Made by a program: the position numbers and the translations under genes | Part shown: piece by piece, positions 10,282 through 21,402 of the stretch | How positions within the stretch are numbered: the first letter of the stretch is position 1 | How the letters are laid out: each line of letters starts with the position of its first letter | DNA from: Pseudisothecium myosuroides | Taxonomy: Eukaryota > Streptophyta > Bryopsida > Hypnales > Lembophyllaceae | DNA length: 64,000 nt | NCBI GenBank assembly: GCA_951799445.1 | Contig: OX637292.1 | Coordinates: forward strand, 6,637,296 to 6,701,295 | Reading direction: 5' to 3' | The notes under the pieces: model-generated | What the model saw: only the letters and a program-made list of their open reading frames with translations | Database searches by the model: none | What the model was told of the DNA's origin: nothing

Positions 10282-13200
10282 TCAACGTCTTCCATGCCTA
10301 AGATTATGCACAGAAGTGTTTGCATTTGCTTCTCCTTGATTTTGTTGGTTACCACCAGCTCCCGCAAGTGGACCTTGTCGAGGCGCCCTATAATCACTAT
10401 CTCCTGGAACCTCACCATCTTCACCTATACTACCACCGATGGATTCACCATCATCATTAGATGTTGCACTACCACTTTCGCTGGACGCATTTGAATTGCG
10501 GTTTCGCTGTGGACGAACTATAGAAGACATTGTCCGAAGAGGTCGTTGGCCCGTTGCATCTAGAAGACCATCTGTATTGGGTGCTCCTACAATAACTTCT
10601 CTTGCAAAAGGCTGGGTTGCTGCTTCTTCCCTCCTCATCCTTCTACAAGTTCTGAGACCCCTTCTTTCACCAGTAGTACCTTCTTGTCGTGGACGCTTAG
10701 ATCGAGTATTCGGATAGGTGGGAGGGCGCACTGAAGTCTGGTTTGGAGTCGTCTGCTCAGACATATTCAAAGTTTGGACAATACTAGCCAATCGTGTACC
10801 TATCGATGAAGTTGGTTCGCGGGGACGAACTTCGGAAGTTGACGGCCTTGATGCACTTTGGGTTCGTGGATTATCCAGTACTGGCATTTGACGTTGTAGT
10901 GCATCCGAGACTTGATTTGGAGGGGGCATATCCGATTCTCCACCATGAGGGGATCCTTCTCCATGGGTGCTCCTCATGGGCAATGCCTGTGGTACTACTA
11001 CGTCTTGTTCACGTCCTCTTTCAACGTCAGTACCATCTCTTTCTGTAGTGGCATCAACTTGTACATCTGTAGGGTTTGGACATAGTGGTCTCGGTGCCAC
11101 AACGTCCTCATTCGTATTTCCCCCACTTGGCCCAGCATTCCACGTTTGTGGCATTTGTAGTGGACTTCTTTCATGTCCCTCGTGGTCATTGTTGTTATTA
11201 TCCTCTTCTTGAAAGTCAAATACGGATGCATCAATTAGAGGATCCACTCTTCTCATCCCACCAAATCTGTCGTTTGGTGGGTCATCGCCATTATTGGAAC
11301 CATCATTTGAATCATCATCATCGGGGTCAAAGAGAACCGAACCACGGTCTAAACCATCAGACTCATCTGTCATGGAATCTTCTGACATCATATTCTCGGT
11401 GTACCACCTTGTCGGATTTGCTGCAGCCCTTTCTCTAAGAGTCTTGGAATTGGTATAAATGTAAACCAATTCCTCAGCACGCTTCGATGTCAATCTGTTG
11501 CGGGATTTGTTGTGCACAAACGAATACATGCTCCAATTGCGTTCACTCGACGATGCAGAACACACTTGTGCGAGGATCTTTTTGGCAATCGGTGAAAGTA
11601 TACGAGCACCGGCTCCGAGAAGGTCCCACCATTCGTGAGGCTCCAAATTTAAGGTGTGTACATCAGGAAGTCCACCAAAGATGCCTCGACGATCTCGAAA
11701 TGCTTGGTACTCAGACAAAGCAGAAGCAAATGCTTGATCTCCAATTGTCAATTGGCGCAATACTCTCAATATGGCTTCTCTTGCCTCATCGTCATCCATT
11801 AGCATGACTTCATCAAGTAAAAAGGGATTCAATAAAGCCCCTGCGTAATGCAAATCTGTCCTAAGCATGTTCCACCGATCGTAGAAGGCATCGACGGCGG
11901 GAACTTCATACCGTGGTTCCAATGAAAATGGTGGATCTTTCAAAGATAAAACATGCTTTTCCACGTTCTTCATCACAAGCCATGCCTTGGCCATGCACGG
12001 GTGCTTGCCATCAAACTCTCGAAGAGCAACCAAGACGGGCTCCACCATGTGCACAAAGTTCAAACATTTCCTCCAAAATTCATCTGTTCGCACATATCGT
12101 CGCACATTGTTAGCCTTTTCTTGCTTTTGACGTGATGTCAATTTCCTTGTGTACTCATTCCACTGCGCATCATGGACTGTCGATTCCACTGCTTGCCTCA
12201 CCTCCACCAAACGCTCAATCATGAGGAATGTGGTCGCAAAACGTGTCTCAACGGGATTTTTCAAAATTTGATTTGGAGAATGTCGTCGAAAAATTGCAAG
12301 TGGCATGTGATGCATGCGAATGTATTTCACAATTGTCTTTGCCTTCTTGACCATACTTGTTATCCAGTCTTGCTTTCCCCAATCTTCAAGTAGAAGATCA
12401 AGTGCATGTGCTGAACAACCTTGAAAATATATGTGTGGAAATCGACCAAGTAACAAAGTGCCAGCGGCCAACATGTTTGCTGCATTGTCTGTACAAACTT
12501 GTACCACATTCTGTGCCCCTACCTTGTCAATGTAATCACCCACACAATTAGCCACGTAAGTAGCATCTTTGCATTCGCCTGTTGTGTCTATTGATCCAAG
12601 AAATACCTCTCCACTTGTACATGCCAACATGACATTCATCAATGGTCGATGTGTGACATTGTCCCATCCATCAGAGCATATTGTCACGCCGTATTTGTGG
12701 ATTGATGCCCTTGTCTTCTCTGCTACCGTTGCAGCCACTTCGTCTTTTGTGGATTTCATGAGCTTTGTACGAAGTGCATGGTAAGCTAGAGGTTTGTAGG
12801 CAACTCTCGATTCAGATGTTGATTTCACTGCATCCAAAAAAGCAGGGTTCCTCGCTACATTGAATGGTATATTGGCTTCATAGAAAAATCTAGCCCACTT
12901 CTTGTCAAGTACTTGCTTGTTTGATGTGTTCATTCCTTCTTGTACAGACAATTGCCTCATCGATCGATTGTGGGTCGAACTAGGGTTGGGCGCCTCCGAT
13001 GATCGTACTTGAGAGCTTTGGCCTCCAGTGTTTTCCCCTCCCTCATTTGCTGAAACTGAGGCATCACGTTGTTGCTTACCACGTACTGCACTTGGTTGTA
13101 TCGTTGATGGTGATGTCACTTCCACGTCGCCTACAGTTCCATCCGGAGCGACTGCAGGTATATTTCCTCCACAATTAAAAAACACCACTTTCACAGCTGC

Positions 13201-13374
13201 ACTGGCTTTGTTGCACGCTCTCACTCCAGGGAGGTTGTCATTTCGTCTATATCCCAAATGGAAAAGCAATCGATCCTTTCGATAACTTAACAAAGTTTGG
13301 CAAAATTTGCATGAAACTTTTCCATCCGATCTTAGGGTGTACCAAGGTTCCCAATGTGACCTTCCTCCTCCCAT
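10282..13374 (-). CDS. hAT-family transposase, full length, with a long low-complexity tail
   Basis: 1030 residues from the Met at 13374; the frame is open to 13488, but a 3' splice site (TTTTTTATGCAG) at 13404-13406 makes the upstream part intron. Order: N-terminal BED-like zinc finger (CKFC then a late His, about residues 22-40); Ser/Gly-rich linker; DUF659/transposase core with CSDGWDN (first catalytic Asp), VCTDNAANM (second Asp) and the CSAHALDLLLED motif; C-terminal hAT dimerisation region with the conserved SSERNWS Glu and HNKSRNRL. hAT enzymes cut and paste DNA and leave 8-bp target duplications. About 370 further residues are acidic, then Ser/Arg-rich, which is unusual for the family. 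There are no frameshifts or stops, so it may be active. I could not identify the terminal inverted repeats. Confidence 0.93.
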   Translation of the reverse strand: MGGGRSHWEPWYTLRSDGKVSCKFCQTLLSYRKDRLLFHLGYRRNDNLPGVRACNKASAAVKVVFFNCGGNIPAVAPDGTVGDVEVTSPSTIQPSAVRGKQQRDASVSANEGGENTGGQSSQVRSSEAPNPSSTHNRSMRQLSVQEGMNTSNKQVLDKKWARFFYEANIPFNVARNPAFLDAVKSTSESRVAYKPLAYHALRTKLMKSTKDEVAATVAEKTRASIHKYGVTICSDGWDNVTHRPLMNVMLACTSGEVFLGSIDTTGECKDATYVANCVGDYIDKVGAQNVVQVCTDNAANMLAAGTLLLGRFPHIYFQGCSAHALDLLLEDWGKQDWITSMVKKAKTIVKYIRMHHMPLAIFRRHSPNQILKNPVETRFATTFLMIERLVEVRQAVESTVHDAQWNEYTRKLTSRQKQEKANNVRRYVRTDEFWRKCLNFVHMVEPVLVALREFDGKHPCMAKAWLVMKNVEKHVLSLKDPPFSLEPRYEVPAVDAFYDRWNMLRTDLHYAGALLNPFLLDEVMLMDDDEAREAILRVLRQLTIGDQAFASALSEYQAFRDRRGIFGGLPDVHTLNLEPHEWWDLLGAGARILSPIAKKILAQVCSASSSERNWSMYSFVHNKSRNRLTSKRAEELVYIYTNSKTLRERAAANPTRWYTENMMSEDSMTDESDGLDRGSVLFDPDDDDSNDGSNNGDDPPNDRFGGMRRVDPLIDASVFDFQEEDNNNNDHEGHERSPLQMPQTWNAGPSGGNTNEDVVAPRPLCPNPTDVQVDATTERDGTDVERGREQDVVVPQALPMRSTHGEGSPHGGESDMPPPNQVSDALQRQMPVLDNPRTQSASRPSTSEVRPREPTSSIGTRLASIVQTLNMSEQTTPNQTSVRPPTYPNTRSKRPRQEGTTGERRGLRTCRRMRREEAATQPFAREVIVGAPNTDGLLDATGQRPLRTMSSIVRPQRNRNSNASSESGSATSNDDGESIGGSIGEDGEVPGDSDYRAPRQGPLAGAGGNQQNQGEANANTSVHNLRHGRR

Positions 13375-13619
13375 CGCTCTTATATGTTCTCTTCCACCTC
13401 CACCTGCATAAAAAACAATAAGATTAGTATTCTGTTTGAAATGTGATGTAGAAACAACACTTGTTGCTCTCACAACAAGTGCCACCACATCACACTCTTC
13501 TTGGACTTCGCTCTAGAGCAATGGTTGTACTCCAACCAAGTCACGAGAGGCAAAATCAGCAAGGAAAAGTAATTTTGAATAGGCGTAAGTCCTAAATATA
13601 CACCATGAAGCCGCTCCTA

Positions 13620-13642
13620 AAACCCTAAATCCGAAACCCTAA
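13620..13642 (-). promoter_or_regulatory. Paired telo-boxes upstream of the hAT gene
   Basis: Two AAACCCTAA motifs (13620-13628 and 13634-13642, plus-strand reading) sit about 250 bases 5' of the hAT start, just before the GACGG array. The kinase-like gene also has a telo-box between its array and its start. Confidence 0.4.
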
Positions 13643-13663
13643 AATAACCCAAGTAGACGAACA

Positions 13664-14120
13664 TTCTGACGCGACGGACATCCGTCCAGCGTCGGCCTGT
13701 CCGTCCTGGCGACGGTCTCCCGTCCAACGTCGGCCTGTCCGTCCTGGCGACGGTCTCCCGTCCAGCGTCGGCCTGTCCGTCCAGGAGACGGTCTCCCGTC
13801 CAGCGTCGGCCTGTCCGTCCAGGAGACGGTCTCCCGTCCAGCGTCGGCCTGTCCGTCCAGGAGACGGTCTCCCGTCCAGCGTCGGCCTGTCCGTCCAGGA
13901 GACGATCTCCCGTCCAGCGTCGGCCTGTCCGTCCAGGAGACGGTCTCCCGTCTAGCATCGGCCTGTCCGTCCAGGAGACGGTCTCCCGTCCAGCGTCGGC
14001 CTGTCCGTCCAGGAGACGGTTGTCCGTCCAACGACGGCCTGGACAGACTTCATCCGCGCCGTCGACGGTCCCGTCAGCATTGGCGACGGGTCCTGACGTG
14101 TCATGACATCCGGACGTGAA
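13664..14120. repeat. 38-bp GC-rich tandem array upstream of the hAT transposase
   Basis: About nine units of 38 bp, each containing CGTCCAGCGTCGGCCTGTCC and AGGAGACGGTCTCC, with few differences between the middle copies (for example units starting at 13801 and 13839). It begins with slightly divergent units and ends in GACGG/CCGTC hairpins. Next to it, 14107-14142, is a separate inverted repeat (ATCCGGACGTG paired with CACGTCCGGAT). Stop-free reading frames here only reflect the repeat. It lies 290-750 bases before the transposase start. Confidence 0.92.
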
Positions 14121-14584
14121 AAGCCCACGTCACGTCCGGATAGACAACCCTGGGTACAATGTAGGTGTATATCATCTGCGTTTACGCTTTAAGAAATGCT
14201 AGGGCCTATGATAGAAGCTAATAAAAGAGAGATGAAACTGGTTTTAATTGCGAATTTTTTGATTCCTTTCGTCGTGAGGAAGGGATTTATTTCAAAAATC
14301 CTTTAATTTTCTTTACAGATTTTTGATTTGACTAGGTGATTCATGTAGGAAGGAGGATTTCAGAAAGTGGTCAAATATTATTAGCACTCAACTTCAAATG
14401 AATCCAAAATTGAATTGGTGCAAATTTTGCAATGTTGAAATACTTATCTATCTTAATTTTGAAGAAATACATTGTAATTCTCTTAGCCATCACAGAAAAC
14501 TAGACATGTTTTTTTTATTTTTTTTATTGAGTTACTCAATGAATTAAGTCAACGATGGGACGGACTACGTTTGTCTTTTATGTA

Positions 14585-15345
14585 TATACATTAGTTTAAC
14601 ATAGGAATATTTTGTTCTATAGATTTATTTAAAATATAACAATTTAAATAAGTGAATACTTTTAATGATATATTTGCAATATGAAGTCTAACCGTGAATT
14701 TTAAATTTTAAAATTAATTATAACTTGTATGATTAGTTTTTTGTAACAAATTAGTTTAACATGTGTTCATTTTATTCTATGGATATTCTTAAATACAACG
14801 ATTTTCATGAGTGAATATTCATGAGTAAATATTTTCAATCAAACACTAGCATTACTAAGTCTAACTATCAATTTGCATTCTTTGAATTATTACAACTTGT
14901 TTCATTAGACAGTCTTTGTTATAAACTAGTCTAATATGTGAATATTTTATTTTATAAATTTATTTAAATACAACGGATAAATGAATGAATATTTTCAATG
15001 ATATACTTGTAATATGAAGTCTAATCATAAATTTCAAATTTTCAAATTAATTCGAATTTGTATGATTAGATTTTTGTAATAAATTAGTCTAATGTATTTA
15101 TTTTATTTTATGTATTTTCTTAAATATATCGATTTAAATAAATGAATTTTTATGAATATATAATTTCATTGAAATACCTGCATTATTAACTTTAACCATC
15201 AGCTTAAAATCTTAAAATTAATTATAACTTGTGTCATTAGTTCTTTGTTATAAAATAGTGTAATACGTGAATATTTTGACCTATGGATTTATTTAGATAG
15301 AACAATTTAAATGACTGAAATTTTCAATGATAAAATGTAAGAAGG
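14585..15345. repeat. Five diverged ~165-bp AT-rich tandem units
   Basis: The sequence TTAGTTTAACATRGGAATAT and close variants recurs at about 14589, 14749, 14926, 15083 and 15255 (steps of 160, 177, 157 and 172). Each is followed by an ATTTATTTAAATA-like stretch and a TCTAACCNTNAATTT stretch. This is satellite-like organisation with strong divergence between units. Confidence 0.75.
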
Positions 15346-15389
15346 CTGTTTACAGTCACAATTCTAAACAATTCTTTACACAGAACAAG

Positions 15390-16162
15390 TTTTTATCAAA
15401 ACGAGTGTTAAAGGAAAGACTAACGCTGGAGATGTTCAAATAATGGTAAGGTACATTTTAAGGTTGTTAACAACGATAGAGAGATGCTGCTATCTGTATT
15501 AATCGAGACGTTCGATTTCGTATGTTGTTGTGAACAATCATTTAATCAAATTGAATTTCATCTTTAATATTGCAGTAAACTTTGATGGTTACATTGGCTA
15601 TGTAATGCCTTGACTTTATTCATTCTTTTGTTTCTCAATTACGTATGTCTATAATTTTTTCCTTCACTTTATTTTTTAAAATTGCTTTCATTTTTTTTCT
15701 AATTACAAGTCTATTTTATTGATAATTATACATTTTTTACACTTCTCTTAGCAACAAGCATTTGACGATGTATTGAAGCAAGCGATGAGAGCAGGAGTTC
15801 CAGATTTCACTCAAACGAACTTTACTGATTTTGAACAAAAGGAAGGTGTGTTTGCTAGTAATCTAACATATACCTTAAACGATTTTTAAAATTTGTTTCA
15901 TCAGGATAATGAATATAATACCTACTGTTATGAAATTTGGGCCCCGATGGATTTGAAAATTAGTGAATTGGCTATCATAGGCGATGGGAATGATTTTATA
16001 TGTAAGAGAGAACAATTTGTCATACCCACATATAAAATCAACGTGAATTTCAATCAACATGATAGTATTGTAGAGATTATTTGGAAAGAGCAAAGAGATT
16101 TTCACGCGACTCTAAAATCTAAAAACTTGGATGGATTTTCTTGGTTGGGCAGTTCAGTCTAA
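15390..16162 (+). CDS. Possible three-exon gene of unknown function (5' end not found)
   Basis: Three open segments join with phase-0 splice sites. Exon A ends at 15449 (before GTAAGG) and reads ...KGKTNAGDVQIM. Exon B runs from 15753 (after TCTCTTAG) to about 15847 (before GTGTTTGC) and reads QQAFDDVLKQAMRAG... Exon C runs from 15903 (after TTTCATCAG) to the TAA at 16162, starts DNEYNTYCYEIWAPMD and ends WLGSSV. The joined product is at least about 135 residues, mixed charged and aromatic, without recognisable domain, signal peptide or membrane segment. The first exon and start codon are unclear because the tandem repeat lies immediately upstream. Its base composition is more gene-like than the surrounding sequence. 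It could also be a decayed gene. Confidence 0.4.
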
Positions 16163-19100
16163 ATTAGTTATGAATTAGTTTTTATGTTATGGAAACTAAT
16201 TAGGGAGAAAGACACTATGGAGGAGGCAAATGTGAAAGTGCGTGGACTTGATCAGATCATGAGAGAATTAGGACAGATTTGATATAATTTTATTTTGTTG
16301 ATTATATTGTTATTAACTTTTATAATTATATATATAAATGTATTTCTGTTCACTTGTGAACTTGTGAGACTGAATTCATTATATTTTTATGATCATGTAT
16401 AAGTATTTTTTTATTCATTTATCTTATATGATTTTTAGGTTTATTTTTTTTATTCTATGTATGAATATTATATTTTTATTCATTAATATTATATGATTTA
16501 ATTTGTCTTTTAAAATACTAGAATTGAATCTTTAAACATTAGACATCCTTATGGAATAAATTATTAAAATTATGAATAAATTTCAACAACTGAATTTGAA
16601 TCAATGAAGGAATTTGAATCACTGAGAGAATACAAATCAGTGAAGAAACTTAAATTAGTAAATATCATGGTAATTGAGAACTAAATGTGAAACTTGCATG
16701 AATTCTTTATAAACGCACCATGTATTGTGTGATGTGATGTAATGTTCACCAAAATATAAAATGAACAAGGTCCTTCAATTTTTGACTCTTTTCTGAAAAT
16801 CATATACTTCATTGTCACTCAACACGAGTTTAGTGAAATAGCCAAGTAAATACTCTAGGCTTTATCACATGTCCATCAAGTTTTTCTTTACTTTACTTTC
16901 TTGCAGAAGATGACGTGATGAATTCACGATATTTTTCTATACCTTGTCAAATCCTTTGTTAAAACTACTGGCTTCGAATTTTTTTTGTAGTTTGCACCAC
17001 TCAAAAAAGACTTGTTTGGCACGCTATATGAGGGATCAGAGTTGTCAATATTTTGAATATGTATATATTTTTACCGTAAACTTCAGTTGCAGATAAAACT
17101 TGTTGCATATTGTTGATGGTTATTGTCTGCTGGGATTTATCTTTGATTGTTCAGATAAACATGAAGCGGAGGTAGAATTTTTTTTCCATTATACGATTTA
17201 ATGCATGAAGTGTACATATATGTATATTATTCATTGAAATTGATAAAATAAATTTCCATCTATCTTTTGTATATACGTTGGTAACTGATTTTGCATGAAT
17301 GCATCTAGCAAATTAGCCACCATTTCAAGAAGTAGTGTTTCTGGTCATTGTTAATAGTACTTCTCAAGCACTAGTTACAGTTATTTTTGTTCGTGTTTGG
17401 TTGTAACAAATACAAGAGTGTAGTGAATTTGCGTCATGCTTTAAGTTATACATGACTTTGATAGTTTTCATGTCGGTAGATAAGTGCCACTGAACTTTGA
17501 ATTCACCAACTTCTGAAATCACCAACAATTAACGTCTTTCTTGAGCTGCAATCAACTGAGGTATTGCAATTTACTAGAATATCCAGTTTTAACACTTCAA
17601 AAGATTCTTTAGATACTTGAAAGCTTTCTACTAGCCAGATTTCTCGTTTAGATTGTACGAAAAAATATTAAGGGCTATAGTGTAAATTATATTATTTGAA
17701 AAAACAGAAATATCCCTAAACAACATATTTAAGTATGTATTTGACAAAATATCAAATTCTGCATCTACTAAAGTCGATGCACCTAACTTGTTACTTCCAT
17801 TTATTCAATTTATATAAAGACAATGCTAACTAATAAAAGCATTTTTCATAAAAAAAAATTTTAACAGTGATTTTATAATTGTAAAGGCTAGCAATATTTT
17901 TCTAAATTTTACAACTTTAAACATAGTGTCCTAACGCTAAACCGCATCTAATTCTATTCACATATCAACATTACATAATTATATTAATATTTTAAAAATA
18001 TAAATTTAATATAAAAAATGATAAATAAAAATCAAATTTCAATAATATTAAAATTAAATTTTAAATACCAATATATCCTCCTCACCATATGGCCATATAA
18101 ATTTCGTCCATTCTTAAGGGGCCACTATTCTTAACTCAATTGGTTCCAGGTTTTATACTTATTAAGGAAGATGTAAATTTCTCATATTCTTAAAATTGGT
18201 TAGGTTTCATATTTTTAAAAAGAACAGATTTCACAATTAACACTATCTCTCTTGTATCTTTATCGCATACTTTTATCATTTTGTACGCTATATGGTAATA
18301 GCCATGAGGAATAGATTTCAAATAGAATTCATTCAAATCTTTATAATTTTGTTCTTTTGAAACAACATATCCATCTACAAAGGTATACATTTAATTTTTA
18401 AAACTTAATTCAACAAAAAATATTTTAAACATACATTAATTTAATTATATTAAAAAAAACAAAAAACAAAGACAATTGAATTGAAATATATTTTTTTAAA
18501 TCATAAAAAAATAAAGCCCAATAGAAGGTTCCTTTAGAAATCACTAAAAAGACCCTAGATTACATTTAATTGTGTACTTATGTACAAAAAATTAATCCCC
18601 TCTACTTGCCTAAGGCAATAAGCATAGATAATCATGACGATAGGACAAGGAAGGCGGTTTTCATTGGTGGGAAGAAATTGATGTACTTGAAATTGGTGTT
18701 TTTTTTATCCCAAAAAATTGTACTCCCAATACACTTGTATTTTCAATTCTGAGCAGAATATAATTTTTTTGTGCATTAAAAATAATTTTTTGTATAATTG
18801 TAAGGTCGACTTCACTAAGTTCCGAGTATATATGAGTGGGATGGTTATTAGGCTGTGGATTGATTAAAGCCTGGAATGTACAAGCTTTGCAAGATCCATC
18901 ATGTGATTAATTTTATGCACTACCGTAATGTTTGTAAATCTTTTTTCTTAAACAAATATTTGACTTAGATATAGTCATCGTATTAATTGACTTTTTCTAA
19001 AAACCTCGAGTCTAAGCTTTAAAGCTCTGTACATTTGAATACCACAAATTTTGAGCTTTGAATCATGACATTAAAACAATGAATATGACCATTTTAAAGT

Positions 19101-19489
19101 ATTCCATTGGTTGAAATTTCAATTTAAAATAAAATTTGAAAACTAGACATCAAGAAGGTGGCTTGTATTCACTTGGAATTCTTTAATATAACGTAGTGTA
19201 CAAATTATTGGACATCTCTATAGAACTGAATAATTTCTCATTTTTTATGGTTCAGTTGTCATGGCATCCAGATATATAATAGTCATAATCCAAGAATTAG
19301 AAATAATTAAAAATTCAGAATCTGAATAAAATAATGCTACAATCAGACATGAATTGTGTCAAAGAAATTTATAAAGTCATTAAAATAAGCATATTTATCT
19401 CAAACACAAATCGACGTATCTTCAAAAAATCACATGAGATGGCAACACTAATCTATTAGCAATTGTGCATAACACTAGTCAACTTGTAC
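16163..19489. other. AT-rich intergenic DNA
   Basis: I see no gene, RNA gene or clear transposon boundary. It has long poly-A/T runs and occasional short imperfect inverted repeats only. Confidence 0.5.
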
Positions 19490-20659
19490 CTTCACTAGTA
19501 GAAAAACCATGACCAAATCAACAGAAAATCAACTAATTTCTATTCATTTCTATTGTTTAGAGTAGTGTAAGGACTTTTTGTGAAAGCCAACAAAATGACT
19601 AACTGCTTTTTGTTGACTTGGATAGTGCAATGACCAAATCAACAAAATTTCAAGGAATCTAGAATCTTTTTGGAATTTTTTTGGAATCTTATAGAATCTT
19701 ATAGAATCTTTAAAAACCTTTAAGAATCTTTAAAAATCTTTAGGAATCTTTTAATATTTTGGAATCTTTTAGAATCTTTTTGTTTCATTGTAACAGGGCA
19801 AGGTTAATACATTGAAAACCTTACCAATTGCAAGATTAAGTCGCTTGGATTTCAAAAAGAAAGTATTTTCAACCCTTTTCAAATGATTAATTAGATTTCA
19901 TCTTTCATTACAAACTTTTTGGACAAAAATGTGTAGATCCTACAACTTGTTTCTCTTCATAATATATTGAAGAAATAAATTGGAAATAAATAAGAAATAT
20001 TTCAACAAAAAAAATTCCATATTCATACTTGAAAAAAATTATAAAAAAAAAGTAGAATATGATTTAAAATATTAAATTGTTAACAATTTAGTTACACAAT
20101 TGAAAAATTCCAATGCTAATGTTTGTAATGTTGTAATAAATAATCTACATTCCATGGTTTTGTTTTTTTGCATATATTGCAAATTGAATTAAATAAAGGA
20201 CTTCAAAGTTCATTTTTGAGTAGAAATTTCTTAATTGTCTAGAAAATAAAACTCCTCATACCTTTCTTCTTAGTACAAATGCAATGATTCTAGGCTTTTC
20301 AAGTAAATATAAATCTAGGAAACCAAGTTGAAATTTTTTATTCTTGAGAAAATGATTTTTTTTTAGTTGCCCGAGTTGCCCACCAAGCAATTAAAACTAT
20401 ATGTCATGCAATAACTTTTAATTATGTATCAAAAGTTACAAAAATTGTTGCGGCTAGCTTGAAGCTACTCTTTGACCACATGTTATGTGTAAATTTTGAA
20501 GAAAAACAAGAAAAACTCCATTTGTAATGAGTTGCATGCCCACAATTATTGCTATGTTGCCAAAAAAACGCCATTTGGTCCTTTTGGAGTTTAAACATCG
20601 CGGTTCAAATTCTATGTACAATGAACTTTTTTTTACTTAATCATTCGCAATTCGTATTT

Positions 20660-21025
20660 TTTTTTAAACTCAGCAGACTTTGGTGTCCATTTTTGCATAG
20701 TAAAATAATTTTTTCCAAAATACTTTGAACTAGAAAAAGTTGGTAAATCAAGTTAAGTTTCATCTCCAAAAATCCGTTTGAGATTTCAAGACTCCAATCA
20801 AAAGTTATGAACAAATTTCAGAGAGGGGTTGGAAGGGACATTTTCTTTGACATTTTCAAACATCCTCTCTGAAATTTGTCCATAACTTTTAAATGGAGTC
20901 TCCAAATCTCAAACAGATTTTTGGAGATAAAAGTTAACTCGATTTAACAACTTTTCCTAGTTCAAAGTTTTTTGAAAAAAGTTATTTGACTATGCCTAAA
21001 TGGCCGCCAAAGTCTGCTGAGTTTG
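20660..21025. repeat. Foldback (near-perfect palindrome), family B
   Basis: Arms of about 175 bases centred near 20848. Both arms contain CAGACTTTGG (or complement), the stretch TTTGAACTAGRAAAAGTTG and CTCTGAAATTTGTCCATAAC. Related foldbacks lie at about 26660-27020, 33318-33668 and 34797-35145. Its transcript would form one long hairpin. Confidence 0.85.
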
Positions 21026-21089
21026 AAAACACAAAATTCTAAATGAATAAGTAAGAAAAATATATATACATTTCACATGTGAATACAAG

Positions 21090-21165
21090 TGTGGTGTGTT
21101 GGTTATATCATTCGGTTACCAAGCCCAAGGTCTTGGGTTCAAATCCCATGGGCGGCGGGTGACTG
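21090..21165 (+). other. tRNA-like module (SINE-like head)
   Basis: It contains a perfect B-box (GGTTCAAATCC) and an upstream A-box-like segment at roughly the right distance, but no matching acceptor stem. It is followed by GGCAGC motifs and a T-rich run. The same module sits at the same place near the right end of the element at 25981-36862. tRNA-derived, not a functional tRNA. Confidence 0.55.
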
Positions 21166-21402
21166 CTAGGGCTACTCGAAATTTCTAGGCAGCATGAAAA
21201 AATTCTTTTCTGCTACCCGAAAATTTTGGGCAGCCAAATTTTTTTTTTTAAATTTTTTAAATTTTTTTTATACTTGAAATTGACCAAACCAACAGAAATA
21301 ATCAACAGATTTCAGTTGATGATCAACGCGACCAAATCAACAGAAAAAAACAACACTTTTCTGTTGATTTGGACGTTGAGTTTTCAACTAATGCTTCCTT
21401 AA

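Larger units (their letters stand above)
19493..21393. mobile_element. CACTA-type non-autonomous element, 1901 bp, target duplication CTT
   Basis: The left end CACTAGTAGAAAAACC and the right end GTTTTCAACTAATG (complement CATTAGTTGAAAAC) are flanked by CTT at 19490-19492 and 21394-21396, the 3-bp duplication typical of CACTA (En/Spm) elements. Internal order: subterminal ACCAAATCAACAGAAAATC repeats, a GAATCTTT-rich stretch (19660-19790), a relic of the palindromic TTAA-type element (about 20340-20610), a long foldback (20660-21025), a tRNA-like module (21090-21160) and subterminal repeats again. The element at 25981 has the same order. No transposase is encoded. Confidence 0.8.

Noticed and set aside
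10439..12784. Numerous plus-strand frames of 60-120 codons
   Set aside because: All are opposite-strand shadows of the hAT transposase gene.
13617..14031. Two long overlapping open frames rich in Arg, Gly, Asp and Trp
   Set aside because: They are translations of the 38-bp tandem repeat, which lacks stop codons; the repeat length is not a multiple of three, so several frames stay open.
13664..14120. CRISPR-like regular repeat
   Set aside because: Units are directly adjacent with no unique spacers, and the setting is a eukaryotic genome.
21090..21165. Functional tRNA gene
   Set aside because: A good B-box is present but the acceptor stem does not pair and the module recurs inside transposons; it is tRNA-derived. 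The same applies at 33726-33805 and 36539-36610.
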